Origin: an uncultured Chlorobiaceae bacterium
Lineage (GTDB): Bacteria; Bacteroidota; Chlorobiia; Chlorobiales; Chlorobiaceae
Direction: 5' to 3'
Length of the DNA: 64,000 nt
NCBI GenBank assembly: GCA_903994455.1
Contig: CAJEXI010000003.1
Coordinates: 100,671 to 164,670, forward strand
Under the pieces are notes generated by a model. The model was not told the origin of the DNA, searched no databases, and worked only from the letters and a program-made list of their open reading frames with translations. This document shows, one piece after another, positions 8,108 through 17,304 of the stretch. A program made the position numbers and the translations under genes. Numbering within the stretch: the stretch's first letter is position 1; each line of letters begins with the position of its first letter.

Positions 8108-11100
8108 ATGGTTATGAAACCAGATACCAACAAAGGATTCCCGGAATTTCCGCCTGATGAGCTGCTGATTTTTATCGGGCACAGTGACGATGCGTCGGCT
8201 GAAGTTGAGGCTGTAATGTCGCTGAGATCGGAGATCGAGAAGATGTTCGGGGAATTTCTGAAAGTTAATTCGCATCGTTCGCGTTTTCGTCGGTGGAATT
8301 TCTGGGCATGGGGTAAAGATGCATTAACCATCACTGGTGGTCAGGATGCGGTTGTGAAACACGCTCTTGACCACGCACGAGTTGCCATTTTTATTTTTAA
8401 AGAACGAGTAGGAAAAGTTACCTGGCAGGAGCTGGAACAGGTAAGAGAGCGAAGTCGGGAGCAGCACCTGCATATCCTGGCATTGTTTCCAGAGGAGAAG
8501 CCTTACCAGGGCAAGTTTCCCAATGCACAGGCCAAACTTCAGGCTTCCCGCGATTGGACGGCATTACTTGAACGTCAGGAGGAGTTGACAAGTGATTGGA
8601 CAAGTACTGATTCATGTTCAGTGACACCATGCCCAACCTATCAGAGTATTGAAGAGCTGAAAAATATTGTGCGTGACAAAGTGCGGGTTGCGATGGCAGA
8701 TATTCTCGCTGTAGAGTCTCCAATACTTCGTCCAACTCCTTTGCCGCAGGTGAATACCGCTTCCGACTTTCTTCGCCTCTACCAGGCTACACTGATGCGG
8801 CAGCTCGGTAACATAACGCTCACGGGTTCTCCGGCACTGGAGCATTTTGCCACCAAGCTTTCTGATACGTTTGTCTCGCTCAGTCTTTCTGGTTCGGTGC
8901 GTTCTGAAACACGCTTCTGCAAGGGAGTTGAGCAGTGCGAAGTAATGATTGATGCGCAAAGCAGAACGCCTGAAAAGGTTATGAGTATTGTGTTTCAGCA
9001 GCATCCTTTGCTGTTGATTATCGGTGATCCGGGTTCGGGGAAAACCACACTTCTCAAGCATTATGCGCTTTCTTGCCTCAACGAACAACGCTATGGTGAG
9101 TTTGGTTTCGGTGAACCGGTGAACGTCTTTTTTCTTCCGTTGCGTGAGCTGAACATAGGCGATGGCAGCGATATTTCGCTTGCAGATAACCTTGCTGCAT
9201 GGTCGAAAAAACAGTTTCTCGCCATTGATGCAGCATATTTTTCCGATTGGCTTGACCAACCATCAACGTTGGTGCTGCTTGATGGGTTGGATGAAATCAG
9301 CGATAAGGAGGATCGGATAGCGGTCTGCAAGTGGATTGACAGCACGGTTTGGCGCTTTACCAGGGCAAAGTTTGTGGTAACGTCGCGGAGCACGGGTTAC
9401 CGCAAAGGTGATGGCATCGAAATTGAAGCTGATCATTTGCGGGCGGACATTATGGATTTTTCTCCACAACAGCAGGCGGAGTTTTTGCACCGCTGGTTCA
9501 AGGCTGCTTATTGTGGTGAAATTCCACCTGCTGGCGATCAAGCAGTATGGCGAACGGAGCAGGAAGAGAAGGCCACCAAGAAAGCCGATGCCATTCTTGC
9601 ATTTCTTGCATTGGATAAAAATCGCAGTTTGCGCCCTCTGGCGGGTGTGCCACTTTTGTTGCAGATTATGGCGATGCTCTGGAAAGAGCGTGAGTATTTA
9701 CCTGGTAGTCGCCTTGAGCTGTACGATGCGGCGTTGAACTATCTCCTTGATTATCGCGACCGTCGTCGTGGTCTTTATCCAAAACTTTCCGCACAGGATG
9801 CGCGCCGGGTGCTCTCTCCTGTCTCGCTCATTATGCAGGAGGAGCTGAAAAAAGATGAGATTGATCGTTTAGAGATGCAGCAGCAGATGCAGGGGCAGCT
9901 CGACACCCTGTATAACTCTTTGCCAGCCTCCGATTTTTGCCGGAACCTTGTTGACCGTGCGGGAGTGCTGGTCGAGTACGGTGAAAAGGAGTATCTCTTT
10001 CGCCACAAATCATTCCGCGAGTATATGGCGGGCATTCAGTTGCTCAAAAATATTCACAAACAAGACTCTCTCAACAAGCTGGTGAGCCATTTCGGCGATG
10101 ACTGGTGGACAGAGGTGTTCCGCTTTTTCATCGGCCATGTTGAGGATGCAGAGCTGTTCGACAGTTTTATGCAGAGGCTTTTCGATTCGCCGGTGACGGA
10201 AGAGTTGACTCAAAAGCAGCAGGATTTGCTGATTGCTCTTGTAGAGGAGGCACCACAGCGGAAGATTGATGCCCTGCGCACGAAGCTGCTTGATCCGGCA
10301 ACCACGGCAAACCGGCAGCGCTACCTGCTGGAGTGCCTGAAAAATATCGAGAAGCCGGAGGCAATGGCGACACTTCTGGAGTTCAGGCAGTCGGGGTTGA
10401 CGAAAGAGCAGCAGTTGGTCAAAGAGGTGAAATATGACAAACTTGGCGCTGAGTACATCTTTATCAAGGGCGGGACGTTCCCCTACTCCCTCACGAAAAA
10501 GCCGGAACCCGTTTCAGAGATGTACGTTGCAAAGTTCACAGTGACCAATCAGCTCTTCAGGCGCTTTATCAGCTATCTGGATGCTCAAGAGCCCGAATTA
10601 GCAGGGAGGGTTCCACTCAAAACGTACGAGGAGCGCTTGCATAAAATGGCATCCTCCATCAAGGGATTCAGTGACTGGCTGAATGAAGAATCATTGTTGG
10701 CGAAGCGTTTTGTTTCGTATCGGGACACCAATAAACAATTCAACAAGGATGATCAACCGGTGGCAGGGGTGAACTGGTATGCGGCGCGTGCCTATTGCCT
10801 ATGGTTATCATTGCTTGAGAGCGACGATGCTCTCTATCGGTTGCCGACGGAGGTGGAGTGGGAATATGCCGCAGCAGGAGAAGAGGGCAGACTTTATCCG
10901 TGGACAAAAGAGAAAGGTGAACCAAATAAAGCATTGGCTAATTATAATAATCATGAAGGTGCCCCGACATCTGCCGGGCGTTACCCAGAAGGCACTACAC
11001 CGCAAGGGTTGCATGATATGGCAGGCAATGTGTGGGAGTGGACGGATGACTTTTATGATAAAGACGAAGATGTTCGTGCAATTCGAGGTGGAGCGTATTA

Positions 11101-11227
11101 TAGCGGTGATGCTGATGCTCTGCGCTGCTCCTCCCGGGGCAGCTACGATCCGAGGCTCAACGTCGACGATGTTGGTTTTCGAGTGATTCGTTCCAGTCTT
11201 TTTCTTCCTGAAAATCTGATCCCCTGA
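8108..11227 (+). CDS. NACHT NTPase with TIR/DUF4062-like N-terminus and DGR-diversified FGE domain (receptor 2)
   Basis: 1039 residues, the closest paralogue of receptor 1. The N-terminal domain (LLIFIGHSDDASAE, AIFIFKERVGKVTWQE) spans ~15-215. NACHT motifs are Walker A GDPGSGKTT (~306), LVLLDGLDEISD and VVTSRSTGYRKGD, then FRHKSFREYMAG. The FGE fold starts at ~815 (MYVAKFTVTNQLFRRF, LPTEVEWEYAAAG, HDMAGNVWEWTDD, IRGGAYY). VR2 codes for GSYD-PR-LNVDD. The gene lies directly upstream of avd-TR-RT, the classical position of a DGR primary target. Function as a sensor with a diversified ligand pocket is inferred. Confidence 0.9.
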   Translation: MVMKPDTNKGFPEFPPDELLIFIGHSDDASAEVEAVMSLRSEIEKMFGEFLKVNSHRSRFRRWNFWAWGKDALTITGGQDAVVKHALDHARVAIFIFKERVGKVTWQELEQVRERSREQHLHILALFPEEKPYQGKFPNAQAKLQASRDWTALLERQEELTSDWTSTDSCSVTPCPTYQSIEELKNIVRDKVRVAMADILAVESPILRPTPLPQVNTASDFLRLYQATLMRQLGNITLTGSPALEHFATKLSDTFVSLSLSGSVRSETRFCKGVEQCEVMIDAQSRTPEKVMSIVFQQHPLLLIIGDPGSGKTTLLKHYALSCLNEQRYGEFGFGEPVNVFFLPLRELNIGDGSDISLADNLAAWSKKQFLAIDAAYFSDWLDQPSTLVLLDGLDEISDKEDRIAVCKWIDSTVWRFTRAKFVVTSRSTGYRKGDGIEIEADHLRADIMDFSPQQQAEFLHRWFKAAYCGEIPPAGDQAVWRTEQEEKATKKADAILAFLALDKNRSLRPLAGVPLLLQIMAMLWKEREYLPGSRLELYDAALNYLLDYRDRRRGLYPKLSAQDARRVLSPVSLIMQEELKKDEIDRLEMQQQMQGQLDTLYNSLPASDFCRNLVDRAGVLVEYGEKEYLFRHKSFREYMAGIQLLKNIHKQDSLNKLVSHFGDDWWTEVFRFFIGHVEDAELFDSFMQRLFDSPVTEELTQKQQDLLIALVEEAPQRKIDALRTKLLDPATTANRQRYLLECLKNIEKPEAMATLLEFRQSGLTKEQQLVKEVKYDKLGAEYIFIKGGTFPYSLTKKPEPVSEMYVAKFTVTNQLFRRFISYLDAQEPELAGRVPLKTYEERLHKMASSIKGFSDWLNEESLLAKRFVSYRDTNKQFNKDDQPVAGVNWYAARAYCLWLSLLESDDALYRLPTEVEWEYAAAGEEGRLYPWTKEKGEPNKALANYNNHEGAPTSAGRYPEGTTPQGLHDMAGNVWEWTDDFYDKDEDVRAIRGGAYYSGDADALRCSSRGSYDPRLNVDDVGFRVIRSSLFLPENLIP
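11111..11195 (+). repeat. DGR variable repeat VR2
   Basis: Core codons GGC AGC TAC GAT, CCG AGG, CTC AAC GTC GAC GAT (GSYD-PR-LNVDD). All changes relative to the TR are at adenines. It lies 595 bases upstream of the TR, making it the proximal target. Confidence 0.93.
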
Positions 11228-11363
11228 TATCTGGAACTCTGAAAAAAGAAGCTCACTCGCCAAAGAAGAACCAACAGGGGGAGGCTAGAAAATTTTTTTT
11301 GAGCAAGGCCGCTCAGCCGGTACTTGTCCACAAACCACTGAATACTGACAATTGATTACTCCC

Positions 11364-11717
11364 ATGCCAAATCACGAAATGCTGATCGTCAAAAAGGCCT
11401 TCGATTTTTCGAAATGGCTGCTGAACCACACCGGTAAATTTCCGAAAAGCTTTCGCTTCAGCATTGCGGTGCGGCTCGAAAACAGCGTGCTTGAATTCAC
11501 CGAGCTTGTTGCGGTGGCCAATATGCGGGGCAACAAGCTTCCATCGTTGCATGAGGCTGATGCGGTGTTGACCCGGTTGCGGCTCCTCTTCCGCATGAGT
11601 TTTGAGATGAAACTCATCAATCTCACCGCCTTTGAATTCGGGAGCCAACAGATTGCCGAGTTGGGAAAAATGCTCGGCGGATGGATAAAAAAGTTTGAAC
11701 AATCGGTGGAGAAATGA
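11364..11717 (+). CDS. avd: DGR accessory variability determinant (Avd)
   Basis: 117 residues, mostly amphipathic helices, with the Avd/four-helix-bundle pattern VKKAFDFSKWLLNHTGKFPK, FRFSIAVRLENSVLEF and ADAVLTRLRLLFRMSFEMK. In characterised DGRs, Avd forms a basic pentamer that binds the RT and TR RNA and is needed for mutagenic cDNA synthesis (family knowledge). It sits between target receptor 2 and the TR, the standard order. I chose the ATG at 11364 over an upstream TTG because it gives the family-like MPNHEMLIVKK start. A truncated duplicate lies at 20876. Confidence 0.85.
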   Translation: MPNHEMLIVKKAFDFSKWLLNHTGKFPKSFRFSIAVRLENSVLEFTELVAVANMRGNKLPSLHEADAVLTRLRLLFRMSFEMKLINLTAFEFGSQQIAELGKMLGGWIKKFEQSVEK

Positions 11718-11789
11718 TAACTTTCCTGCGGATAAGGGCCGATACAATGATCTACCCGTTCAGTGTGCGGGAGCTTGTAAAACAACAAA

Positions 11790-11874
11790 GCTGATGCTCT
11801 GCGCTGCTCCTCCCGGAACAACAACAATCCGAGGAACAACAACAACAATGTTGGTTTTCGAGTGATTCGTTCCA
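11790..11874 (+). repeat. DGR template repeat (TR)
   Basis: Read in the VR frame this is GCT GAT GCT CTG CGC TGC TCC TCC CGG, then four AAY codons, CCG AGG, five AAY codons, then GTT GGT TTT CGA GTG ATT CGT TCC. The nine AAY codons hold 18 mutable adenines. Because the third base stays C or T, mutagenesis can give 15 amino acids and never a stop. It lies in a 357-bp non-coding gap between avd and the RT and is not part of an ORF in its own frame. Homology may extend a few bases beyond 11874. Confidence 0.95.
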
Positions 11875-12074
11875 ATCATGCCCGTTTATGAGTGAAAAGC
11901 CCATCCTGATGCCGCTCTTTCAAGGAAGACCGGACAGTTTTTGGGCATGACATCGGGCTCTTTCTCCTGAGGCACGTCGCCACCTCGTCGGTGGGGCGGG
12001 CACAAACAGAACAGACAAAACAGGTCGCTTGAGTAAGCAATTGAAAGAGCGGCCTGTTTTTTTTTGCCAACGCC

Positions 12075-13112
12075 ATGAAAACCAGCAAAAACCTTTTTGA
12101 GGGTATCGTTGCCTTCGATAACCTCCTTTTGGCAGTCAGCAAAGCCGCGAAAGGGAAGCGTGAAGAGCAGTCTGTGCTGAAGTTTTATAACCATTTCGAA
12201 GAGAACCTCTGGCAGATTATTTCGGAGCTGCGGGACAAAACGTACCAACCAGGATCGTACAAAACCTTCAGCATCTACAAGTCAAAACCCCGCCAGATCA
12301 GCGCAGCGCCATTCCGTGACAGGGTGGTGCATCATGCGCTTATCACCGTTGTCGGGCCCATTCTGGAACGGAGCTTTATCTTCGATACTTACGCCAACAG
12401 AGTCGGCAAGGGGACACACAAGGCAATCGCACGCTACCAGCACTACCTCACAAAGTACGCCTACGCGCTGAAGTGCGACATCCGAAAATACTTCCCCTCC
12501 ATTGACCATGAGATTCTCAAAGCACTGCTCCAGCGTAAAATTGCCTGCGCCGATACCCTCTGGCTGATTGAAACCATCATCGACAACAGCAATCCGCAAG
12601 TTGAACATCTCCACTATTTCCCCGGCGATACCCTCTTTACCCCGCACGAAAGAAGGAGGGGCCTGCCGATTGGGAACCTCACCAGCCAGTGGTTTGCCAA
12701 CTATTACCTCAGTTTTTTTGATCACTACGTCAAAGAGGTGTTGCACTGCAAAGGGTACGTGCGTTATGTGGATGATTGTGTTATGTTCTCCAACAGCAAG
12801 CAGGAGTTGTGGGAGTGGAAAAGAGCCATCGAGTTGTTTCTGGAGCAGTATCGCTTGATACTCAACCCGCAGAGAACAGAACTCTATCCCTCGACGGAAG
12901 GGAAGAGTTTTCTTGGCCAGCGGGTCTTTCAGTCACATCGCCTGCTCCCTGCCGACAATGTTCGCAGGGCGAAGAGACGGATTCAATGCGCCCTGATTGC
13001 AAAGCCGGATAACATCAGGCAAACTCTTTCAGGGTGGTTTGGCCATGCGCGTCAGGCTGATACCCGCAATTTGCGGCGGTTGATTTCTGGATGGATATTG
13101 AGCGGTAAATAG
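12075..13112 (+). CDS. DGR reverse transcriptase
   Basis: 345 residues, typical for DGR RTs, with no maturase or RNase H extension. Visible RT motifs are KCDIRKYFPSIDH (~137), GLPIGNLTSQWFANYYLS (196-213), whose GxxxSQ form is diagnostic of DGR rather than group II intron RTs, and the catalytic YVDD (231-234). It copies the TR transcript with adenine-specific errors, and the cDNA replaces VR sequence (family knowledge). A conserved T-rich stretch just upstream (GAGCGGCCTGTTTTTTTTT) also survives at ~21330 in the gutted duplicate cassette. Confidence 0.95.
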   Translation: MKTSKNLFEGIVAFDNLLLAVSKAAKGKREEQSVLKFYNHFEENLWQIISELRDKTYQPGSYKTFSIYKSKPRQISAAPFRDRVVHHALITVVGPILERSFIFDTYANRVGKGTHKAIARYQHYLTKYAYALKCDIRKYFPSIDHEILKALLQRKIACADTLWLIETIIDNSNPQVEHLHYFPGDTLFTPHERRRGLPIGNLTSQWFANYYLSFFDHYVKEVLHCKGYVRYVDDCVMFSNSKQELWEWKRAIELFLEQYRLILNPQRTELYPSTEGKSFLGQRVFQSHRLLPADNVRRAKRRIQCALIAKPDNIRQTLSGWFGHARQADTRNLRRLISGWILSGK

Positions 13113-13159
13113 AAGATTTTGCGGGTTATCATCCTTGATGACAAAGGAACGATTACATA

Positions 13160-13267
13160 ATGCATTTTCCAGAAAATGAAAACAATATTCGTCAGTTGGA
13201 GATTATAGCCGACTGGAGTTTGGCTGTGCGTGGGCTCCCGGTGCAAAAGATAAAACCACTTGAATGA
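13160..13267 (+). pseudogene. C-terminal remnant of a DUF4160 protein
   Basis: A 35-codon frame ending IIADWSLAVRGLPVQKIKPLE, which matches the tail of DUF4160 proteins (family pattern ...DWxLA...G...KIxPL). DUF4160 genes commonly precede DUF2442 genes, as at 41608-42133, and DUF2442 follows 10 bases downstream here. The N-terminal two thirds are missing. An even shorter remnant precedes the duplicate DUF2442 gene at 21421. Confidence 0.5.
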
Positions 13268-13277
13268 GTAACGCGAT

Positions 13278-13547
13278 ATGAATAAAGTGATTAAAGCTAC
13301 TCCACTGCCTGGTGGCTATGTACAGGTTTATTTACAGGATGGTCGATGTGGCGAGTTTGATGTCAATCCATATATGACTTCTGACTTTTTTTTACCGTTG
13401 AAAAATGAAGCCTATTTTCAAAAGGTGGCTTTGTTTTTTTCCGGTATCGGTTGGCCAGATGGGCAAGACCTAGGGCCCGACACGGTGGCGGCCCATTTAA
13501 GAGTTAGCCAATCACGGTATCCTGCAAACATCCCAACAAGCGCATGA
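13278..13547 (+). CDS. DUF2442 protein (copy A)
   Basis: 89 residues starting MNKVIKATPLPGGYVQVYLQ, with DGRCGEFDVNPYM and a C-terminal LGPDTVAAHLRVSQ, the DUF2442 pattern. These small proteins are often paired with DUF4160 and are suspected toxin-antitoxin-like partners; no function is proven. The partner DUF4160 is only a stub here. Nearly identical to copy B at 21421-21690, showing recent segment duplication. Confidence 0.7.
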   Translation: MNKVIKATPLPGGYVQVYLQDGRCGEFDVNPYMTSDFFLPLKNEAYFQKVALFFSGIGWPDGQDLGPDTVAAHLRVSQSRYPANIPTSA

Positions 13548-13677
13548 TCGACGGCGTTGGGCGGTAAAATCTCATCAACCTCAAGGAGATCAAGAATCCC
13601 GTTTAATAGAGTATCAAGGGATTTTCCATACATTCCTGATTTTTCTCTTCGATAGTCACGCTTGAATTTTCACGATC

Positions 13678-13734
13678 GATTATACTATATTCGCTTACGC
13701 ATCTTTTTACCTTGTCATCCACAACTCCTGTGCT
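13678..13734 (+). promoter_or_regulatory. Duplicated leader/promoter region of receptor 3
   Basis: The segment GATTATACTATATTCGCTTA through CTTACGCATCTTTTTACC and on into the coding start is almost the same as 22438-22496 upstream of receptor 5. TATACT is a plausible -10 element. A shared promoter is inferred; simple co-duplication explains the identity equally well. Confidence 0.35.
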
Positions 13735-13776
13735 ATGGCTTTTTCTTGCCTGCATGTTTCTGAATCAGTTAAGTGC

Positions 13777-16728
13777 ATGAGCCGCATAAGCCGAATGCTT
13801 TTGCTTGTTCTTGTTATTTTGGCAGGCGCTGGCGGTATTGCTACGGCAAAGGGTGACAGCACCAAGCCGTCGAATGTTACGTCTGTCGCTGCCACAACAA
13901 CAGCAAATCCCGAAAAAGCAGATGGCCGGGGAGTGTTGAAGGAGGATGGTTTGACGGAGAAAGGAAACACTGATACGATTATTCAAATCTTTGGTGTCGG
14001 TCTGAATACTGTTAATTCTATTGCGCTGCTTGCCGTTGTCATACCTGCCTTTTGTGGTGCAATTTATGGAATATGGGCTTTATACAAACAGATTTCCCCG
14101 CGTTGGAGGGAAAAATCTGCAAGAAAAAAGCTGCTTGAAGACTTTGCAAAACTTCATAAAAAGACTCTCAGAGAGCAGATTGAAAAGCAATCACTCTCAA
14201 CAACTGCTTTTGAAAGTGTCTCTGTTACCCTGACCGATACCTTTGTCCCTTTACGTCTTTCCGATACGCTGCGCAACGAGAGCCGTTTTATGCCCGGCAG
14301 AGGCTATAACGACAAAAGTAATAATGGTATCCAGTCGCCGGAAGCGGTGCTGCGAATGGCCTTCAAAAACAAGTATAGAAGGCTGCTTGTTATTGGTGAA
14401 CCCGGTTCAGGAAAGACAACGCTGCTGTACTACTATGCTCTGTTGTGCCTTGAAACAAAGCCTCATGAAAAGCGCGGCTTTCGCATACCGGAGCTGGTTT
14501 TTTATCTGCCCTTGCGTGAGCTGAAGAGGGATGGAGAAGAGTACGAATTACTCCCGGCAAACCTGCGGGCATCGTCTGAAAAGCATTCTCATCCCGTTGG
14601 GGAAGATGTCTTTATCGATTGGCTTCATTCAGCCACAACCCTTGTCTTGCTTGATGGACTTGATGAAATCAGTGATATTGCCGAGAGAATAAAGGTCTGT
14701 AACTGGATTGACAATGCCGTGAACAGCTTTCCCGAGGCATATTTTATTGTGACCTCAAGAACAACCGGCTACAGACAGGTTGACAAGATTGAGCTGAAGC
14801 ATTTTGTGCGGGTTGACGTTATGGATTTTTCGCTCGATCAGCAAAAAGATTTTTTATACCAATGGTTTGATGCGGCATTTCTTGAGGCGACGACTCCTTT
14901 TGCCGATAAAACGCTGGAATGGAAAAAGAGCCAGAAAGAAAAAGCAAGAGAAAAAGCCGACGCAATTATTGCTTTTTTAAGAGCTGAAGAGAATAAAAGT
15001 TTGCAATCGATGGCCGGTATTCCCCTGTTATTGCAGATGATGGCCATGCTCTGGAAAAACGAGGACTATCTGCCAACCAGTCGTGTGGAGTTGTACGGTA
15101 AAGCATTGCACTACATTCTTGATGATCGGGAGAGGCAGATCAATAAAATACCATTGCTTGCCGCTGAACAGGCGCTCGACGTATTGATGCCGGTGTCGCT
15201 CTGGATGCAGGAAAAGCTGAAAAAAGATGAAGTGGAAAGAGAGACAATGCATCAGCAGATGCAGGTCGAATTGATCAAGCATTCTGAGCCCCCAATACCA
15301 CCGCTATTCTGCAAAAACCTTGTCGATCGGGCTGGCCTGCTGGTGGAGTATGGCGAAAGGGAGTATCTGTTTCGTCATAAATCATTCCGTGAGTATATGG
15401 CGGCGGTTCAGCTTGTAAAAAATATTGAGCTTCTCCAGATGGATCCTCTCGACAAGAAGATAAATGGAGAGAGGAAGTATCTCAGCGAGCTGTCCGCACA
15501 TTTTGGTGAAGCCTGGTGGAAAGAGCCGATCTGCTTTTTTGCTGCAAAGGCGAGTGCTGTTACCTTCAATGCTTTTCTGGAGCAACTGTTTGACTCTCCG
15601 GTCAGCCTGGATTTTTCGCAGGAGCAGCAGGATTTGCTGGAACGTATTATGCAGGAAAGGCCGAAGGAAGAGCCTGGAGCTCTCTATGCCAAACTGCTTC
15701 ACCCGGCCACAACCGCAAACCAGCAGCGTTATCTGTTGAAATGTTTGCAAATAAGCAGGCATCAGGCAGCAGGAGATGTTGTTCGGCAGTTCATTGAGCA
15801 AAACCCTGACATAGATGCCGACATTCGCCGCCGTGCCGCTGACTTTACGGTGACGGGTGTGGTCGATAGGCAAGGCGCATCTTATGTCCTGATCGAAGGC
15901 GGTTCGTTTGTCTATTCAGTCAAGAAAAAGCAGCAGACGGTGCCAAACCTCCATGTTGCACGATACACCGTGACCAACCAGCTTTACCGCCGCTTTATTG
16001 CTTACCTTGACGGGAATGAGGCTCACTTTGCCACTATTCTGCCACTTGAACGCTATAAAGAGCAGTTGAGCACCATGGCGCAAGGTGTCAGGGGATTTCG
16101 CCGTTATCTGAAAGGCAGGGATAATCTGGCAACGCTTTTTCGTTCCTACTTTGATGACGACAGAAAATTTAATGGGGATGAACAGCCGGTGGTTGGCATC
16201 ACCTGGTATGCGGCGCGTGCCTACTGCCTCTGGCTCTCGCTGCTTGAAAGCAATGGAGGAAACGCTGGCCTCTATCGCTTGCCAACGGAGGTGGAGTGGG
16301 AATATGCGGCGAGGGGCAAAACCGGTAGAACTTATCCGTGGGGTGAAGAGGTGCCATCATCAACCCGAGCCAATTACGGGAAAAACGAAGGGGTTACAAC
16401 ACCGGTTGGCCGTTATCCCGAAGGTGTAACACCGGAAGGGTTGTACGATATGGCCGGTAATGTGTGGGAGTGGATGGAGAACGGCTATGGTTTGGGGTTG
16501 CTTTCGATGGTTTATTCCGTGATTGTTACAATTCTTTGGAGTTTAACCGACAAACGTCTCTATGGTTTTTATGCCACGCGTGCGCTGCGAGGAGCGTATT
16601 ATAACAGCAATCCTGATGCTCTGCGCTGCTCCTCCCGGTACGGCTACTATCCGAGGCTCTACGACGACGATGTTGGTTTTCGAGTGATTCGTTCCAGTCT
16701 TTTTCTTCCTGAAAATCTGATCCCCTGA
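13777..16728 (+). CDS. Membrane-anchored NACHT NTPase with DGR-diversified FGE domain (receptor 3)
   Basis: About 983 residues from the ATG at 13777, chosen because it gives a classic Sec signal (MSRISRMLLLVLVILAGAGG, then ATA-KG); the frame is open from an ATG at 13735. After a short linker a second hydrophobic helix (IALLAVVIPAFCGAIYGIWA) precedes a basic segment, predicting a cytoplasmic NACHT core tethered to the membrane. No TIR/DUF4062 domain is present. NACHT motifs are GEPGSGKTT (~207), LVLLDGLDEISD and IVTSRTTGYR. The FGE fold ends with VR3. Between GNVWEWME and the VR there is an unusual hydrophobic insertion (LGLLSMVYSVIVTILWSL), possibly membrane-associated, not seen in the paralogues. 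Confidence 0.87.
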   Translation: MSRISRMLLLVLVILAGAGGIATAKGDSTKPSNVTSVAATTTANPEKADGRGVLKEDGLTEKGNTDTIIQIFGVGLNTVNSIALLAVVIPAFCGAIYGIWALYKQISPRWREKSARKKLLEDFAKLHKKTLREQIEKQSLSTTAFESVSVTLTDTFVPLRLSDTLRNESRFMPGRGYNDKSNNGIQSPEAVLRMAFKNKYRRLLVIGEPGSGKTTLLYYYALLCLETKPHEKRGFRIPELVFYLPLRELKRDGEEYELLPANLRASSEKHSHPVGEDVFIDWLHSATTLVLLDGLDEISDIAERIKVCNWIDNAVNSFPEAYFIVTSRTTGYRQVDKIELKHFVRVDVMDFSLDQQKDFLYQWFDAAFLEATTPFADKTLEWKKSQKEKAREKADAIIAFLRAEENKSLQSMAGIPLLLQMMAMLWKNEDYLPTSRVELYGKALHYILDDRERQINKIPLLAAEQALDVLMPVSLWMQEKLKKDEVERETMHQQMQVELIKHSEPPIPPLFCKNLVDRAGLLVEYGEREYLFRHKSFREYMAAVQLVKNIELLQMDPLDKKINGERKYLSELSAHFGEAWWKEPICFFAAKASAVTFNAFLEQLFDSPVSLDFSQEQQDLLERIMQERPKEEPGALYAKLLHPATTANQQRYLLKCLQISRHQAAGDVVRQFIEQNPDIDADIRRRAADFTVTGVVDRQGASYVLIEGGSFVYSVKKKQQTVPNLHVARYTVTNQLYRRFIAYLDGNEAHFATILPLERYKEQLSTMAQGVRGFRRYLKGRDNLATLFRSYFDDDRKFNGDEQPVVGITWYAARAYCLWLSLLESNGGNAGLYRLPTEVEWEYAARGKTGRTYPWGEEVPSSTRANYGKNEGVTTPVGRYPEGVTPEGLYDMAGNVWEWMENGYGLGLLSMVYSVIVTILWSLTDKRLYGFYATRALRGAYYNSNPDALRCSSRYGYYPRLYDDDVGFRVIRSSLFLPENLIP
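16612..16696 (+). repeat. DGR variable repeat VR3
   Basis: Core codons TAC GGC TAC TAT, CCG AGG, CTC TAC GAC GAC GAT (YGYY-PR-LYDDD). All core changes are at TR adenines. The only other mismatch is the first base of the block (C for G). It lies ~4.7 kb downstream of the TR. Confidence 0.92.
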
Positions 16729-16873
16729 TATCTGGAACTCTGGAAAAAGAAGCTTACTCGACAAGGAAGAACTTACATGGGAAGTTAGAAAAATTTTTTT
16801 GACCCGATGCGCACTCGGATAATCTCCTGATAGGGGTGATCAAAAAAAGAGCGACCACAGATGACATAGAGTT

Positions 16874-17203
16874 ATGATAAAAATGATGAGAAAATTAACC
16901 ATAAAAACACTGATCAAGGAAGCTGAATTATTTTGTATTGAACAATCAAGATTTCAACACAAAGAGCTTTTTGGAGTGACTGACGGAAAAGCCGTCGGGA
17001 CATTGATTGAGCAGAAATTTCAAAAGCAATTGCATGAATATGGTTCTTCGCAGAATTTAGTGAGACGAAGTGAAATCAGAATACTTCGTCCCACTGTAGG
17101 AAAATTAGGTTGTTTATGGTTGGGTATTGTATTGGTTCCGGTAGCTCTCGAAGCATTTAAAGCCCCTCGCCAAGGCCTTACGAAGCTTAAAGCTGTTGTA
17201 TAG
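16874..17203 (+). CDS. Hypothetical protein, possibly a restriction-endonuclease N-terminal fragment
   Basis: 109 residues. The segment HKELFGVTDGKAVGTLIEQK resembles the N-terminal region of some type II restriction endonucleases, but no catalytic PD-(D/E)xK motif follows and the protein ends soon after a hydrophobic stretch (LGCLWLGIVLVPVAL). No partner methylase is adjacent. It may be a truncated gene. The identification is weak. Confidence 0.35.
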   Translation: MIKMMRKLTIKTLIKEAELFCIEQSRFQHKELFGVTDGKAVGTLIEQKFQKQLHEYGSSQNLVRRSEIRILRPTVGKLGCLWLGIVLVPVALEAFKAPRQGLTKLKAVV

Positions 17204-17304
17204 TATTCTGTTACAGTGTGTTGGCTGTTGTGTACTTTAATCGTTATGGCTGTTGGTTCTATGGCTTATCGGCATGTACTTCACGTTCCTCAATGGTCGC
17301 TGTT

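Noticed and set aside
10808..11263. Long minus-strand open frames opposite the 3' ends of all receptors (e.g. LLFSEFQISGDQIFRKKKTG)
   Set aside because: They recur only because the plus-strand VR and flank are conserved. They run antisense to real domains and show no protein family features.
12075..13112. RT considered as group II intron or retron RT
   Set aside because: It has the GLPIGNLTSQ motif, is short, lacks maturase and endonuclease domains, and adjoins avd and an A-rich TR with matching VRs. No intron domain V-like or msr/msd structure was seen.
13418..13633. Minus-strand frame with LPPNAVDHALVGMFAGYRDW opposite DUF2442
   Set aside because: It overlaps a recognisable DUF2442 gene antisense, and part of its sequence recurs only because that cassette is duplicated. 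It could be the tail of an unknown gene, but the support is too thin.
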